A stretch of 64,000 nt of DNA from Cycloclasticus sp. (GTDB taxonomy: Bacteria; Pseudomonadota; Gammaproteobacteria; Methylococcales; Cycloclasticaceae), in NCBI GenBank assembly GCA_002700385.1, contig PADC01000006.1, positions 682,001-746,000 of the forward strand. Direction: 5' to 3'. Positions 44,073-52,350 of the stretch are shown here, piece by piece. The notes under the pieces are model-generated. The model saw only the letters and a program-made list of their open reading frames with translations, was not told where the DNA came from and did not search any database. How positions within the stretch are numbered: position 1 is the stretch's first letter; every line of letters begins with the position of its first letter. The position numbers and the translations under genes were made by a program.

Positions 44073-44171
44073 CCAGTGCCAGCAATCGGACTTGGGCAAG
44101 CTGTCACCTTTTGTGCAAAAATACGCACAAAAGCCGCCATCTCACCCAAGCCGTTGTGGCAGGCGTTATAC
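44067..44171 (+). repeat. attC-like site 2
   Basis: ACATAAC ... GTTATAC with arms CTTGGG/CCCAAG and CTTTTGTGC/GCACAAAAG. Confidence 0.88.
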
Positions 44172-44201
44172 AAACACCACAATCAACAACGGAGAGTGAT
44201 A

Positions 44202-44774
44202 ATGAAAAATACATTTAAATTAGTGTTAGTGGCTTTGGCCTTTTCTAGCGGCATTGTGCATGCAGGTGACAAATGGGAAAAGTCAAATAAACACAGCTTC
44301 TGTCAAAAATTTCAATCTGGTTGGGAAGCAGATGGAAGAAAGCTATTCTCAAGTATCGCCGGGCATGGTACATGGGAATTTGAAGCAAATGTAACTATTC
44401 TTGAAGATGGTTCAGTTCACCCTGGAGCAGGTATTCCAAGACAAAACGTAAGTTGGCATATAGGAAAAGCGGGAGTCCATTTAAAAGATGGAATGACCTA
44501 TTCTTATGGAGGCAAAGAAAAAGATTCAAAGAAACACTATGTATTTTGCCCTGATAATCCGGCTGAATATCATTGGGTGGCGGGAAGTAATGGTAGTTAC
44601 CCTGCAAAAGCTGTTAACGGCTGGCACTCTTCTGAAAACCAAAAAGTTTGTCGTGCAAATTGGGGTGGTGGAAAGCACCCTGGAAAACTGATTCCAAGTT
44701 CGGGAGCATGCTTCATTGGTTATGGTGGCGGTGAAAAAGCAGTCAAATCGTACGAGGTTTTAGTTCGTAAATAA
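44202..44774 (+). CDS. Secreted DM9 (DUF3421)-repeat-like protein (cassette ORF)
   Basis: Signal peptide MKNTFKLVLVALAFSSGIVHAG; C-terminal WVAGSNGSYPAKAVNGWHSSENQKVCRANWGGGKHPGKLIPSSGACFIGYGGGEKAVKSYEVLV resembles the DM9 pattern. Start placed after GGAGAG SD, not at the ORF-track start inside attC 2. Confidence 0.7.
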   Translation: MKNTFKLVLVALAFSSGIVHAGDKWEKSNKHSFCQKFQSGWEADGRKLFSSIAGHGTWEFEANVTILEDGSVHPGAGIPRQNVSWHIGKAGVHLKDGMTYSYGGKEKDSKKHYVFCPDNPAEYHWVAGSNGSYPAKAVNGWHSSENQKVCRANWGGGKHPGKLIPSSGACFIGYGGGEKAVKSYEVLVRK

Positions 44775-44776
44775 TT

Positions 44777-44853
44777 GTATAACAATGCCATGCACCGGAT
44801 GCAAAACCCTTCGCTTCGCTACGTATTTTGCACCGGTGATGGCGGCGTTAGGC
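44777..44853 (+). repeat. attC-like site 3
   Basis: GTATAAC...GCCATGCACCGG(A)TGCAAAA...TTTTGCACCGGTGATGGC...GTTAGGC; one extrahelical A. Confidence 0.92.
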
Positions 44854-44879
44854 AATTCATTTGATATGAGTCATATTTT

Positions 44880-45572
44880 ATGACACCTGAAGATTTCAAA
44901 AATATTTCGCAGGGAGTTCAAGCGATTTTCATTGCTTTAGCGGCTGGTTTTGGCGGCTTGTGGGCAGTTTTCAAACTATATAGCAGTAAAGAATTAGACA
45001 AGTCTAGAGCTGAAGCTGTTAAAGCAAAAAAAGAGATTGAATTAAAGCAAGGTCTAGAAGGTGTTATTAAAGTAGAGCTGGGAGAGGCATCAGAAAACGG
45101 AAACGTGCCTGTTCTTGTTGAAGTCATCATTGAAAACAAAAGCTCAGATACACATACATTAGACTGGGATGGTTATCCCTTGAAAATCGCAAAACTGGAT
45201 TATGATGATGACGAAATTAGCGTGAACTATAGGTGCACTCCGATTTCAAATCTACAATATCGAAGTATCGCACCAACTACTGCAAAAGCCTATTGGTCTG
45301 CTCACACAAGCACTACTCTATTGCCATTCTCTTCACATCAAATGAGTTTTTACTGGAAGTGTAAGGCAGAGGGGGTGTATTTGATTAGTGTAACTGCGCC
45401 ACTACCAAATTCATTAGCAAAATATAAAGAAGACAGCGATCTAGACAAGACAATACACAAATCGAAGGAGAAGTACGAAAATTCCCTCGATAACTATGTT
45501 CATGAATTCCGATTTGTTACCACAAAAATTATACAAGTGCCTAACAAGGCATTCCAGCGGACGGACCGCTGA
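44880..45572 (+). CDS. Hypothetical membrane-anchored protein (cassette ORF)
   Basis: 230 aa; N-terminal TM (VQAIFIALAAGFGGLWAVFKLY), then charged helix; last codons run into attC 4. Confidence 0.65.
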   Translation: MTPEDFKNISQGVQAIFIALAAGFGGLWAVFKLYSSKELDKSRAEAVKAKKEIELKQGLEGVIKVELGEASENGNVPVLVEVIIENKSSDTHTLDWDGYPLKIAKLDYDDDEISVNYRCTPISNLQYRSIAPTTAKAYWSAHTSTTLLPFSSHQMSFYWKCKAEGVYLISVTAPLPNSLAKYKEDSDLDKTIHKSKEKYENSLDNYVHEFRFVTTKIIQVPNKAFQRTDR

Positions 45573-45586
45573 ATGTGGCGTTAACT
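45539..45586 (+). repeat. attC-like site 4 (short form)
   Basis: GCCTAACAAGGCATTC(C)AGCGGACGGACCGCTGAATGTGGCGTTAACT. Confidence 0.93.
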
Positions 45587-45606
45587 GTCAGTAGGTATTT
45601 GAAGAA

Positions 45607-46662
45607 ATGAGTCTATCGAAGAGAATAACTAGTTTTGAAGGAATATTTTGTTCTGGCTTTTTGATTCCAGATCAAAGACATGTTACTGCTCTTTCTTTAC
45701 TCTTTGATAAAGTTCATTTTTTAAATCAACTTGAATATGTCGTTGAGTTTTCAAAAAGATATCGTATTTCTCTGAATAATGAAGAAAACCTTCCCGAACT
45801 TAGTTTAGTTCCCAGCAGTCCCGGATCAGATGAAGATCCTTTGAAAGATTTAACCAAAGAGCAAAAAGAAACTGTTAATAAATACCTCTTTCTAAGCAGT
45901 GAATTCTTTTACCGAAACTCACTGCTATTCTCAGATGTGTTTAGCTGTAGCCTTTTGCCTGATGATGGGCCAATGTCTGTGAAACTAATAAAAGAAGGGA
46001 AAAATGGAGAGAAAAACACATACGAAGTTACTAGAAATGATTTAGTAGTATGTACCGACTCAATGGATGAGATGGCAAGCTTCATAGACTCTGGTTGCGT
46101 TCCTGTGTTCATGAATGGTGCTAAATTTACACCTAGAAATACCGTGGTAGCCTCAGATGCAAAGCAAATAGCAGCAAACATTGCCCTTAGCTCCGTAGCA
46201 ATGGTCCTTCCATCGACTAAAGCAGCAAGAGCAGATGATATTATGGAGGCTAGAGAGAAGCTGAGTGATCACTTGCCTCACTTCTGGTCTGCAATGTTAA
46301 AACTATCTACAGAAATCAACTCAAAATTAGAGCCGGAAGCCTCGCCCATTGAGATTAAGAATCAGATAGACAACCTTGTTGCCAGCGTAGTGACACCAGC
46401 TCTAGTAGACTTGAGTCAAAAGCTTGAGATGGAACGAAAAAATAGATTTCGAAACATCTTAACATCTACAGCCAAAGGCCTGAGGGTTCTCGCTGGCCGG
46501 CCGCCTACAGATTTGGCTGGTTTAGTATCAGGTTCACTATTAGTTGGGGCTGACACGGCTATGGACTTTGCAAACCAACTTAGAAAAGTTGAGGCTTTAA
46601 AGAAAGAGTCAGGCATGAGTTATCTTATTGAACTGGATAAATTAACATCGAAAAACAGTTAA
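45607..46662 (+). CDS. Hypothetical protein, 351 aa (cassette ORF)
   Basis: Uninterrupted ORF filling the interval between attC 4 and attC 5; no family recognised. Confidence 0.75.
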   Translation: MSLSKRITSFEGIFCSGFLIPDQRHVTALSLLFDKVHFLNQLEYVVEFSKRYRISLNNEENLPELSLVPSSPGSDEDPLKDLTKEQKETVNKYLFLSSEFFYRNSLLFSDVFSCSLLPDDGPMSVKLIKEGKNGEKNTYEVTRNDLVVCTDSMDEMASFIDSGCVPVFMNGAKFTPRNTVVASDAKQIAANIALSSVAMVLPSTKAARADDIMEAREKLSDHLPHFWSAMLKLSTEINSKLEPEASPIEIKNQIDNLVASVVTPALVDLSQKLEMERKNRFRNILTSTAKGLRVLAGRPPTDLAGLVSGSLLVGADTAMDFANQLRKVEALKKESGMSYLIELDKLTSKNS

Positions 46663-46725
46663 CAAGGTGTTGCTAGGGACAAACTTACGCTACGCTTCAG
46701 TTTGCCCCAGAGCACGGCGTTAAGT
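46657..46725 (+). repeat. attC-like site 5
   Basis: AGTTAAC ... GGG(A)CAAACT...AGTTTGCCC...GTTAAGT. Confidence 0.9.
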
Positions 46726-46742
46726 GTACAAGGAGTAAATTC

Positions 46743-47138
46743 ATGAAGAACGTATTTTTCATAATCGCAATATACATGTCATCTATTGCAAACGCATTAG
46801 CCAACCAAGAAACGGATGCCGCCCTATCATGGCTAAAAGTGGTGGATTCAGGTCAATACATTGAAAGTTGGCAACAAGCAGCACCTTATTTTCAGGAGCA
46901 ACTTTCCAGCTCCGCATGGGAGCAAGCACTCAATCAAGTTCGTGCGCCGCTAGGCAAAGTAATTTCACGCCAAGTTAAAAATTCTAGCCAGCACTCATCT
47001 TTACCTGGTGCACCTACTGGTGAATACATCGTCATTACCACTGTCGCCAGCTTCGAGCATAAACAATCAGCAGTAGAAACAATTACGATCAGCAAAGTTG
47101 GTAACGAGTGGCGAGCGGTTGGTTATTTTATCAAGTAG
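46743..47138 (+). CDS. DUF4019-like secreted protein (cassette ORF)
   Basis: Signal peptide; AALSWLKVVDSGQYIESWQQAAPYFQEQLSSSAWEQALNQVRAPLGKVISRQV...VGNEWRAVGYFIK. Confidence 0.75.
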   Translation: MKNVFFIIAIYMSSIANALANQETDAALSWLKVVDSGQYIESWQQAAPYFQEQLSSSAWEQALNQVRAPLGKVISRQVKNSSQHSSLPGAPTGEYIVITTVASFEHKQSAVETITISKVGNEWRAVGYFIK

Positions 47139-47141
47139 CAC

Positions 47142-47231
47142 ACTTAACAAGTGGGTCAAGTTCGTTCGCTATCGCTCACTGGGACGCTCCGCTCGTTCCT
47201 CGCTCCGCGCCCCTTACCCAAAACGTTAGTG
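47142..47231 (+). repeat. attC-like site 6
   Basis: ACTTAAC AAGTGGGTCAAG ... CTTACCCA...GTTAGTG, with GC-rich loop arms. Confidence 0.8.
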
Positions 47232-47543
47232 TGCTTTGAGGGGTTTTTGTCTTTTTCAAAGTATTTAAGTTCGAAGCTAAACGTGCCGCATAACGCATTC
47301 AGGTGTTTTCCGGTTGGCTCAAACCAAAACCTGCAGTATGCTTTGGTTCATTAGTAAACGATATTAAGTGCCAAGGTTAGGCTATTCGAGATACATGGAA
47401 ATGAGTGCAAAAATCCAACAATCAATTACCACTCAGTCGCAGAGTTCACCTGCGTGGTTGTTGCCAATCTCAATCTTCAAAGCCTTTATTTCAATTGCCT
47501 GTAATACCGCAAAACCTCTGAAGCTTGGGCAGCGCCTAGCGCA

Positions 47544-47624
47544 CACTAACAAGCACATCAAAAACCGCTCCACTTCGTTGCGCTGGACGTCGCTGACGCG
47601 ACGCCTTTTATGTGGGCGTTATGC
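47544..47624 (+). repeat. attC-like site 7
   Basis: CACTAACAAGCACATCAAAA...TTTTATGTGGGCGTTATGC. Confidence 0.85.
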
Positions 47625-47661
47625 GCAAGCGTATCCAGTTCAGCATTCAAGGAGTAGATAA

Positions 47662-48081
47662 GTGATAGAAAGAATGGTACCTGCACTGTATGTCGATGAT
47701 CTAAATCGATCCAACGCATTCTATTGTGATCTCCTTGACCTGAAGCCACGCTTTGAAGCTGATTGGATTGTTCAGCTTTCGGATTCCGATAACGAGTCAA
47801 TTGAACTAATTCTTCAACCGAGAACTCATGATCTTGTACCAAAGCCATTTCAGAAGACCCCACAGGGTGCCAGTATTACTTTCGTCGTACCCGACTGCGA
47901 TGAACTGTTCGAGAGGGCTCTATCTATGGGGCTAGAGATTATCCAAGAGCCAAAGAATGAGCATTATGGTCAACGCAGATTCCTGACAGTAGACCCGGAT
48001 GGCCTGCTAATCGATATAAGCTCAAATTGTGAGCCATCACCTGAGTTTATGGAGAAATATTTTGGCACCGAAAGCACATAA
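47662..48081 (+). CDS. VOC-superfamily (glyoxalase/bleomycin-resistance-like) protein (cassette ORF)
   Basis: MVPALYVDDLNRSNAFYCDLLDLKPRFEADWIVQLSD...GQRRFLTVDPDGLLIDISS. Confidence 0.88.
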   Translation: MIERMVPALYVDDLNRSNAFYCDLLDLKPRFEADWIVQLSDSDNESIELILQPRTHDLVPKPFQKTPQGASITFVVPDCDELFERALSMGLEIIQEPKNEHYGQRRFLTVDPDGLLIDISSNCEPSPEFMEKYFGTEST

Positions 48082-48165
48082 CAATGCTCTGCACTTGACC
48101 GCCAAAAGCGCCACTTCGCTACGCTTCATTCTGCTTTTGGCGGCAAGTGAGCTTGGTCGTTAGGG
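48076..48165 (+). repeat. attC-like site 8
   Basis: ACATAAC...CACTTG(A)CCGCCAAAAGC...GCTTTTGGCGGCAAGTG...GTTAGGG. Confidence 0.92.
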
Positions 48166-48169
48166 CCAT

Positions 48170-48442
48170 TTAAAACTGATTGTAATGTCCACCAATGGCG
48201 TAAATATAAATATATTCCTTATCAAATTTATAAATAACACGGTCTTTCTGGCTTATACGGCGAGACCACAAACCAGAGAGGTTGTGTTTTAATGACTCAG
48301 GTTTTCCAGTTCCAGTGCGCGGGTCGTCACGGAGCATTTCCTTCAATAACCGACAAAGCACTTTGTGTAGCTTTTTGTCTTTTAACCTAAGTTCCTCATA
48401 TGCAGCCCAAGTATTACCTTCAAATACCAGTGATCTCATCAA
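48170..48442 (-). CDS. yoeB: YoeB/Txe-family mRNA interferase toxin (cassette ORF, reverse orientation)
   Basis: TWAAYEELRLKDKKLHKVLCRLLKEMLRDDPRTGTGKPESLKHNLSGLWSRRISQKDRVIYKFDKEYIYIYAIGGHY. Confidence 0.92.
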   Translation of the reverse strand: MMRSLVFEGNTWAAYEELRLKDKKLHKVLCRLLKEMLRDDPRTGTGKPESLKHNLSGLWSRRISQKDRVIYKFDKEYIYIYAIGGHYNQF

Positions 48443-48704
48443 GCTCTCTGGCTGTAGGTTTATATCCTTTGTTTTTTGTATTAGTAGATGCTGAAGCCGC
48501 TATTTGCTTCATTAAGTCATTGTTTTGCAAGATATATAATGTTTCTTGTTCACGCTCCCAATCGTCGGCGCTTAAAACAACAAAATCATCACCGCTTCTG
48601 CGTGTTACTTTAAGTGGCAGATGCTCAGTAATTACTTGTTCCACAAAGCTTTTTAGGTTATCTCTAAACTTGTTTACGCTAATACTATCCATTATCCTCT
48701 CCAA
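48420..48704 (-). CDS. yefM: YefM/Phd-family antitoxin (cassette ORF, reverse orientation)
   Basis: MDSISVNKFRDNLKSFVEQVITEHLPLKVTRRSGDDFVVLSADDWEREQETLYIL; overlaps yoeB start. Confidence 0.92.
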   Translation of the reverse strand: MERIMDSISVNKFRDNLKSFVEQVITEHLPLKVTRRSGDDFVVLSADDWEREQETLYILQNNDLMKQIAASASTNTKNKGYKPTARELDEITGI

Positions 48705-48742
48705 ATTGACGTACTGTGTTGCCGTACATAATAGTCGTAAAA

Positions 48743-48803
48743 CCCTAACAAGTCAATCAACAGCGACCACAAAAAGCGTGGCGCGTTATTTCAAACGTTA
48801 GGC
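48743..48803 (+). repeat. attC-like site 9
   Basis: CCCTAAC...AGCG(A)CCAC AAAAAGC GTGGCG...GTTAGGC. Confidence 0.75.
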
Positions 48804-48816
48804 CTACGCGGTTATA

Positions 48817-49167
48817 CTACCGACCACATGCCGCATCCATCATTGTTTTGTTGCCCGATGACCTTAACTTCCTGTATTCAGCAGCCCAAAAATCACACGT
48901 TTCTCGCTTAATTCTTTGAACATTTCTTTGATTTGCTGATTCAATGACTGCAATTCGCTTTTTTTCTTGATTCTGAATTTGCATTTCTTTCATTCGCTTA
49001 GCAGTTTCTATTTTCATTTTTTCAGCTGATTCCTTCATCATTTGAGCCGCAACTTTCAGTTCATAATGAGTCCATGCTTTTTCCGCTAATAACAACAGTC
49101 CATTGCCTAAAAATATGGCTATTGCTATTGTGAAGCATAAGGCCGTGTAATTAATCCTTTCTGGCAT
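48817..49167 (-). CDS. Hypothetical protein, N-terminal TM plus coiled coil
   Basis: ALCFTIAIAIFLGNGLLLL then MKESAEKMKIETAKRMKEMQIQNQEKKR; no attC seen after it. Confidence 0.6.
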   Translation of the reverse strand: MPERINYTALCFTIAIAIFLGNGLLLLAEKAWTHYELKVAAQMMKESAEKMKIETAKRMKEMQIQNQEKKRIAVIESANQRNVQRIKRETCDFWAAEYRKLRSSGNKTMMDAACGR

Positions 49168-49370
49168 ATTAAATTCCTTTTTTGATTTGATTGACCAGCC
49201 TCTCTATAGTAAATCTTTTTATATCTTTCACAACAGGCCGAATAAAGCCACTGCCCTATTCCCATTTCTTGAAAATAGGCAAAATCGTATGATTACGGTG
49301 TTCGACATCTAATCCACTTTTTACCAAAAGGCTCTAACAGTCGCGTAATTTGAAATGAAGGGGCTTGAAA

Positions 49371-49447
49371 TGGTGGTCATGGGTGGACTTGAACCACCGA
49401 CCCCAGCATTATGAATGCTGTGCTCTAACCAGCTGAGCTACATGACC
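49371..49447 (-). tRNA. tRNA-Met (CAT)
   Basis: Reverse strand GGTCATGTAGCTCAGCTGGTTAGAGCACAGCATTCATAATGCTGGGGTCGGTGGTTCAAGTCCACCCATGACCACCA; complete cloverleaf, encoded CCA. Confidence 0.96.
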
Positions 49448-49497
49448 ATATCTTGAAGACCGCGAATTTTCGGTGTTTCGCGGCATTTTGTCAAGGC

Positions 49498-50589
49498 TTA
49501 AACGTTAAATCTGAAGTGCGTTACATCGCCATCTTGCATAATGTAGTCTTTGCCTTGTACGCCTAGCTTACCTGCTTCTTTTGCGCCTTGTTCTCCATTG
49601 TATTCAACAAAGTCTTCATAGGCGGTAATTTCTGCACGGATAAAACCTTTTTCAAAATCGGTATGAATAACGCCCGCGGCTTGAGGTGCTGTTGCCCCTT
49701 GTTTGATTGTCCATGCTCTAACTTCTTTAACCCCGGCTGTAAAGTAAGTTTGTAAGCCAAGTAAATGGTAACCGGCCCTAATAACTCTGTTTAAACCAGG
49801 TTCTTCCATGCCCATTTCTTCTAAGAATTCGGCACGTTCATCTTCTTCTAATTGAATGATCTCGGCCTCCATCGCTGCGCAAACAGCCACCAGTTCAGCG
49901 CCTTGTTTTTTTGCTAAGGCCGTTACCGCATCCAAATGTTCATTATTTTCAAACCCATCTTCTTGCACATTGGCGATATACAGCATGGGCTTTAAAGTCA
50001 ATAATTGAAGGTCTGACAGTGACTTCAGTTCTCCTTCATCTAACCCTAGCGTTCTTAAGGTAATGTCAGAATCCAGATGTGTCAGCGCTTTTTCAATTAA
50101 CGCTTTACGTTTTAGCTCGTCTTTATTTCCCGATTTAGACCCTTTTGTAGCTTTTACCAAGGCTTTATCTAACGAGGCCATATCGGCCAGCGCCAGCTCA
50201 GTTTGAATAACTTCTATATCGGCTAAAGGATCAACTTTACCGGCCACATGCACTACATCGTCGTCTTCAAAACAACGCACAACGTGAGCAATGGCATCAG
50301 ACTCACGAATGTTCGCTAAGAACTGATTACCTAAGCCTTCTCCTTTGGAGGCACCCGCAACTAGCCCAGCAATGTCGACAAACTCAAATGTGGTGGGTAT
50401 GACTTTTTCGGGCTTCACGATGTCCGCTAATTTCGCTAATCGAGGGTCTGGCACGGGCACGATGCCCGTATTTGGTTCGATAGTGCAAAACGGGTAGTTT
50501 TCCGCCGCGATGGTTGCTTTGGTTAATGCATTAAAAAGGGTCGATTTACCCACGTTAGGCAAGCCAACAATGCCGCAATTTAAAGCCAT
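49498..50589 (-). CDS. ychF: Ribosome-binding GTPase YchF
   Basis: [40 protein letters not shown]; start moved to MALNCG. Confidence 0.97.
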   Translation of the reverse strand: MALNCGIVGLPNVGKSTLFNALTKATIAAENYPFCTIEPNTGIVPVPDPRLAKLADIVKPEKVIPTTFEFVDIAGLVAGASKGEGLGNQFLANIRESDAIAHVVRCFEDDDVVHVAGKVDPLADIEVIQTELALADMASLDKALVKATKGSKSGNKDELKRKALIEKALTHLDSDITLRTLGLDEGELKSLSDLQLLTLKPMLYIANVQEDGFENNEHLDAVTALAKKQGAELVAVCAAMEAEIIQLEEDERAEFLEEMGMEEPGLNRVIRAGYHLLGLQTYFTAGVKEVRAWTIKQGATAPQAAGVIHTDFEKGFIRAEITAYEDFVEYNGEQGAKEAGKLGVQGKDYIMQDGDVTHFRFNV

Positions 50590-50725
50590 AGTCGTTCTCT
50601 TTGAAATGTTATCAGGGCGGTGATTATACGTGATACCGCAATCAACGAATAGACGAGAAGTGGCGTGCCTAGGGTCAATCAAGTAAAATGCCACGCTTTA
50701 TACAAAACAGATCGTAAGGAATAAG

Positions 50726-51832
50726 ATGAAAAATTACAAAATTGCTGTTATGGCGGGAGATGGCATTGGCCCAGAAATTATGCAAGAAGCGGTGAAGGTT
50801 CTTAAACTGGTTGAAGAACGCAATGATGTAAGTTTTGAATTGATGCCTGCCCTATTTGGAGCCTGCGGTTATTTTGAGAAGGGTGACGCTTTTCCTCAAG
50901 AAACCAAAGACATTTGTGACCAAGCCGATGCCATTATCAAAGGCCCTATTGGTTTAAGCCATGAAGAGTCAAAAAAGATTCCTGTCGATAAACAACCCGA
51001 ACGCGGTGCTTTGCTACCTATGCGTCGCCGTTACAAAACATACGCAAATTACCGCCCTGTTTCACTGCCACAAAGTTTGGCCCACTTTTCTCCTTTAAAG
51101 CCCGAAGTTATTGGCGAGGGCATTGATTTAATTATGGTGCGTGAACTGGTCGGCGGCCTTTATTTTGGTGAAAAAGAAGTCGGTGTCAACGATAACGGCT
51201 TACGGTATGTAAAAGAAACCTTAGAGTATGATGAAAACCAAATTCGCCAAATTATGCAACATGCCTTCAAGTTAGCCAGTGGTCGAAAAAAAGTATTGCA
51301 CAACATTCATAAAAGCAATGTTTTAAAATCGTCCGTACTTTGGAATGAAGTCATGGAAGAAGTTGCAAAAGACTACCCAGAAGTTGAGGTGATCAATATC
51401 CTTGTCGATGCAGCTGCAACGTTACTTTGCTTGAACCCTACTCAGTTTGATGTGATGGTGATGGAAAACATGTTCGGTGATATTCTAAGCGACCAAGGCG
51501 GCGGTATTTTAGGATCACTTGGTTTAATGCCATCTGCTTGCTTGGGCGATGAAAAAGCTTATTACGAACCATCCCATGGCTCTGCGCCTGACATTGCCGG
51601 AAAAAATATTGCTAACCCCTATTCAATGATTGGCTCCGTTGCCATGATGTTGGAATACAGTTTCGATATGGCAGATGAAGCCAAAAATGTCTGGGCAGCC
51701 ATGCAAGGTGTTTTTGCTGACGGTTACTCTACTGCCGACCTATCTAAACCGGGCTCTGGTGTTAATATGATCAGTACGGTTGAATTTGGCGATAAAGTGG
51801 TAGAAAAATTAAAAGCAATGCCTACGGTTTAA
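50726..51832 (+). CDS. leuB: 3-isopropylmalate dehydrogenase
   Basis: YKIAVMAGDGIGPEIMQEAVKVL...MVRELVGGLYFG...ENMFGDILSDQGGGILGSLGLMPSACLG...EPSHGSAPDIAGKNIANP. Confidence 0.92.
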   Translation: MKNYKIAVMAGDGIGPEIMQEAVKVLKLVEERNDVSFELMPALFGACGYFEKGDAFPQETKDICDQADAIIKGPIGLSHEESKKIPVDKQPERGALLPMRRRYKTYANYRPVSLPQSLAHFSPLKPEVIGEGIDLIMVRELVGGLYFGEKEVGVNDNGLRYVKETLEYDENQIRQIMQHAFKLASGRKKVLHNIHKSNVLKSSVLWNEVMEEVAKDYPEVEVINILVDAAATLLCLNPTQFDVMVMENMFGDILSDQGGGILGSLGLMPSACLGDEKAYYEPSHGSAPDIAGKNIANPYSMIGSVAMMLEYSFDMADEAKNVWAAMQGVFADGYSTADLSKPGSGVNMISTVEFGDKVVEKLKAMPTV

Positions 51833-51841
51833 AAATATTTT

Positions 51842-51864
51842 ACCGAGCGGCTATGCCGCTCGGT
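51842..51864 (-). terminator. Terminator-like hairpin between convergent leuB and ytoQ-like gene
   Basis: ACCGAGCGGC-TAT-GCCGCTCGGT; on the minus strand followed by AAAATATTTTT. Confidence 0.6.
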
Positions 51865-52308
51865 TCACCCTTCCGCAACGACATACTTTAATACCTCAAT
51901 AACCTGTTCGGGTGTTCTTGCCCATGCCATCGCCGCTGCATCAACTTCTTTTAGTGGATGTACAATATCCTCATCATGAAGTGTTATATAGGGCGTACCC
52001 AGTGCAGCGCAATAACCGGCATCAAAGGCGGCATTCCATTGTTTGTATTTATCACCAAAACGCACAATGGCTATATCACATTGTTCAATCATCGTTTTCG
52101 TACGCATGGCATTTACTTTTGCAGATTTGTGATCGCGCCAAAAATGGCTGACCTCTTCACCCAGCACATCACCTGCCGCATCACTCGCTGCATGATCAGT
52201 AACCGCTGACGTAAAGACTATGGGCAGCTTCAACGCCTCGCACCCTGCTTTAATTTGCCTTCTCCAATCCGTGTGTATTTCACCAGAAAGATAAACCTGT
52301 AAACTCAT
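51865..52308 (-). CDS. YtoQ-like (nucleoside 2-deoxyribosyltransferase-like) protein
   Basis: MSLQVYLSGEIHTDWRRQI...DIAIVRFGDKYKQWNAAFDAGYCAALGTPYI. Confidence 0.75.
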   Translation of the reverse strand: MSLQVYLSGEIHTDWRRQIKAGCEALKLPIVFTSAVTDHAASDAAGDVLGEEVSHFWRDHKSAKVNAMRTKTMIEQCDIAIVRFGDKYKQWNAAFDAGYCAALGTPYITLHDEDIVHPLKEVDAAAMAWARTPEQVIEVLKYVVAEG

Positions 52309-52350
52309 TTTTATACCTACGCTCAGTTAAAAATTGTCTTCATTAAATAT

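Larger units (their letters stand above)
43089..48803 (+). mobile_element. Integron gene-cassette array with nine attC-like sites and no integrase in window (CALIN-like); boundaries approximate
   Basis: Repeated unit of one short ORF/operon followed by an imperfect palindrome starting [Y]NNTAAC/NTTAAC and ending GTTANNN; no tyrosine recombinase ORF seen in any frame. Confidence 0.88.

Noticed and set aside
44076-44201. N-terminal extension of the DM9-like ORF in the ORF track
   Set aside because: It is attC 2 sequence; the signal peptide and SD support the start at 44202.
47151-47354. 67-aa ORF after the DUF4019-like gene
   Set aside because: The first third is the translated attC 6 palindrome; not credible as a gene.
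47368-47661. 97-aa ORF between attC 6 and attC 8
   Set aside because: Its C-terminal third is a read-through of attC 7; no family resemblance and no good SD.
43560-48803. CRISPR array or REP/ERIC repeats as explanation for the repeats
   Set aside because: Repeats are not identical or regularly spaced, spacers are whole genes, and each has conserved YAAC/GTTR ends.
43089-49167. Prophage or IS-mediated genomic island
   Set aside because: No phage structural genes, transposase or integrase ORFs in any frame; attC-like sites explain the layout better. An integrase outside the window cannot be excluded.
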